This document shows, piece after piece, positions 5,740 through 5,777 of a stretch of 5,777 bases of DNA. The position numbers and the translations under genes are program-made. Below the pieces are notes generated by a model. That model was given only the letters and a program-made list of their open reading frames with translations. It had not been told where the DNA came from and did not search any database. How positions within the stretch are numbered: position 1 is the stretch's first letter; the number at the start of each line of letters is the position of its first letter. This stretch comes from Anaerolineae bacterium (GTDB taxonomy: Bacteria > Chloroflexota > Anaerolineae > DRVO01): assembly GCA_012719195.1 (NCBI GenBank), contig JAAYAV010000033.1, positions 1 through 5,777 of the forward strand. Reading direction: 5' to 3'.

Positions 5740-5777
5740 AGGGCGGACCGGAACTCGCCTCCCCCGTATAGCCGGTG
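5740..5777. repeat. Dispersed direct repeat, copy 2 (cut by window end)
   Basis: This copy matches 28 of 30 core bases of the one at 5584-5613, plus the AGGGC to its left (5740-5744). It starts 164 bases after copy 1 and runs to the last base of the window, so its right end is not seen and the true repeat may be longer. Confidence 0.75.

Larger units (their letters stand above)
5439..5777. other. Upstream non-coding region with clustered repeats
   Basis: No convincing gene lies in this 339-base stretch; the open frames on both strands run through repeats and translate into Arg/Pro-rich sequence. It should hold the promoter of the minus-strand cluster, but I found only a poor candidate: GGATAGTGG on the minus strand near 5525-5533 without a matching -35 box at normal spacing. 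It contains the direct repeats and palindrome listed separately, plus a small hairpin GTGCC/GGCAC (5468-5472 with 5482-5486) that would fall in the leader of the first gene. Confidence 0.6.

Noticed and set aside
5576..5777. CRISPR-like array
   Set aside because: Only two repeat copies are visible, the interval of 126 bases between them is far longer than a spacer and contains a palindrome, and no cas gene is present.

Overview
The window is GC-rich bacterial DNA carrying four complete genes, all read from the minus strand, with gene-poor flanks at both ends. The proteins are ordinary bacterial enzyme types. The gene mix (glycosidase-like protein, DUF4432/aldose-epimerase-like protein, creatininase-family hydrolase) and the intergenic repeats suggest an environmental, sugar-degrading bacterium of the Armatimonadota, Planctomycetota or Chloroflexota sort. 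No marker gene is present, so this placement is only an inference.

Layout in transcription order, right to left. (1) 5438-3291 encodes a 715-residue glycoside-hydrolase-like protein with an alpha-glucuronidase/GH20-type N-terminal domain, a probable TIM barrel and a helical C-terminus. (2) After a 44-base gap, 3246-2479 encodes a class I SAM-dependent methyltransferase with two N-terminal membrane segments. (3) After a 133-base gap, 2345-1254 encodes a DUF4432/aldose 1-epimerase-like protein. (4) After a 48-base gap, 1205-462 encodes a creatininase-family amidohydrolase with a changed metal-binding motif. A 9-bp perfect hairpin 29 bases beyond the last stop (405-432) is a plausible end of the transcript. 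Purine-rich ribosome-binding sites support the start chosen for each gene.

The shared orientation and short gaps suggest one operon. A working model is that the glycosidase-like protein releases or modifies a sugar, the epimerase-like protein handles the free sugar, and the creatininase-family hydrolase opens an amide or lactone. The methyltransferase has no obvious place in this scheme. No transporter or regulator lies in the window, and the glycosidase-like protein has no signal peptide, so it probably acts on imported oligosaccharides.

The right flank (5439-5777) holds layered repeat structure: two near-identical 38-base direct repeats 164 bases apart, a long imperfect palindrome between them, and an 8-bp direct repeat with 21-bp spacing just upstream of the first gene. 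The left flank (1-404) holds several small inverted repeats but no convincing gene. I see no CRISPR array, tRNA, rRNA, insertion sequence or phage gene. The most interesting items are the uncharacterised glycosidase-like protein and its operon, the unusual creatininase motif, and the repeat cluster.
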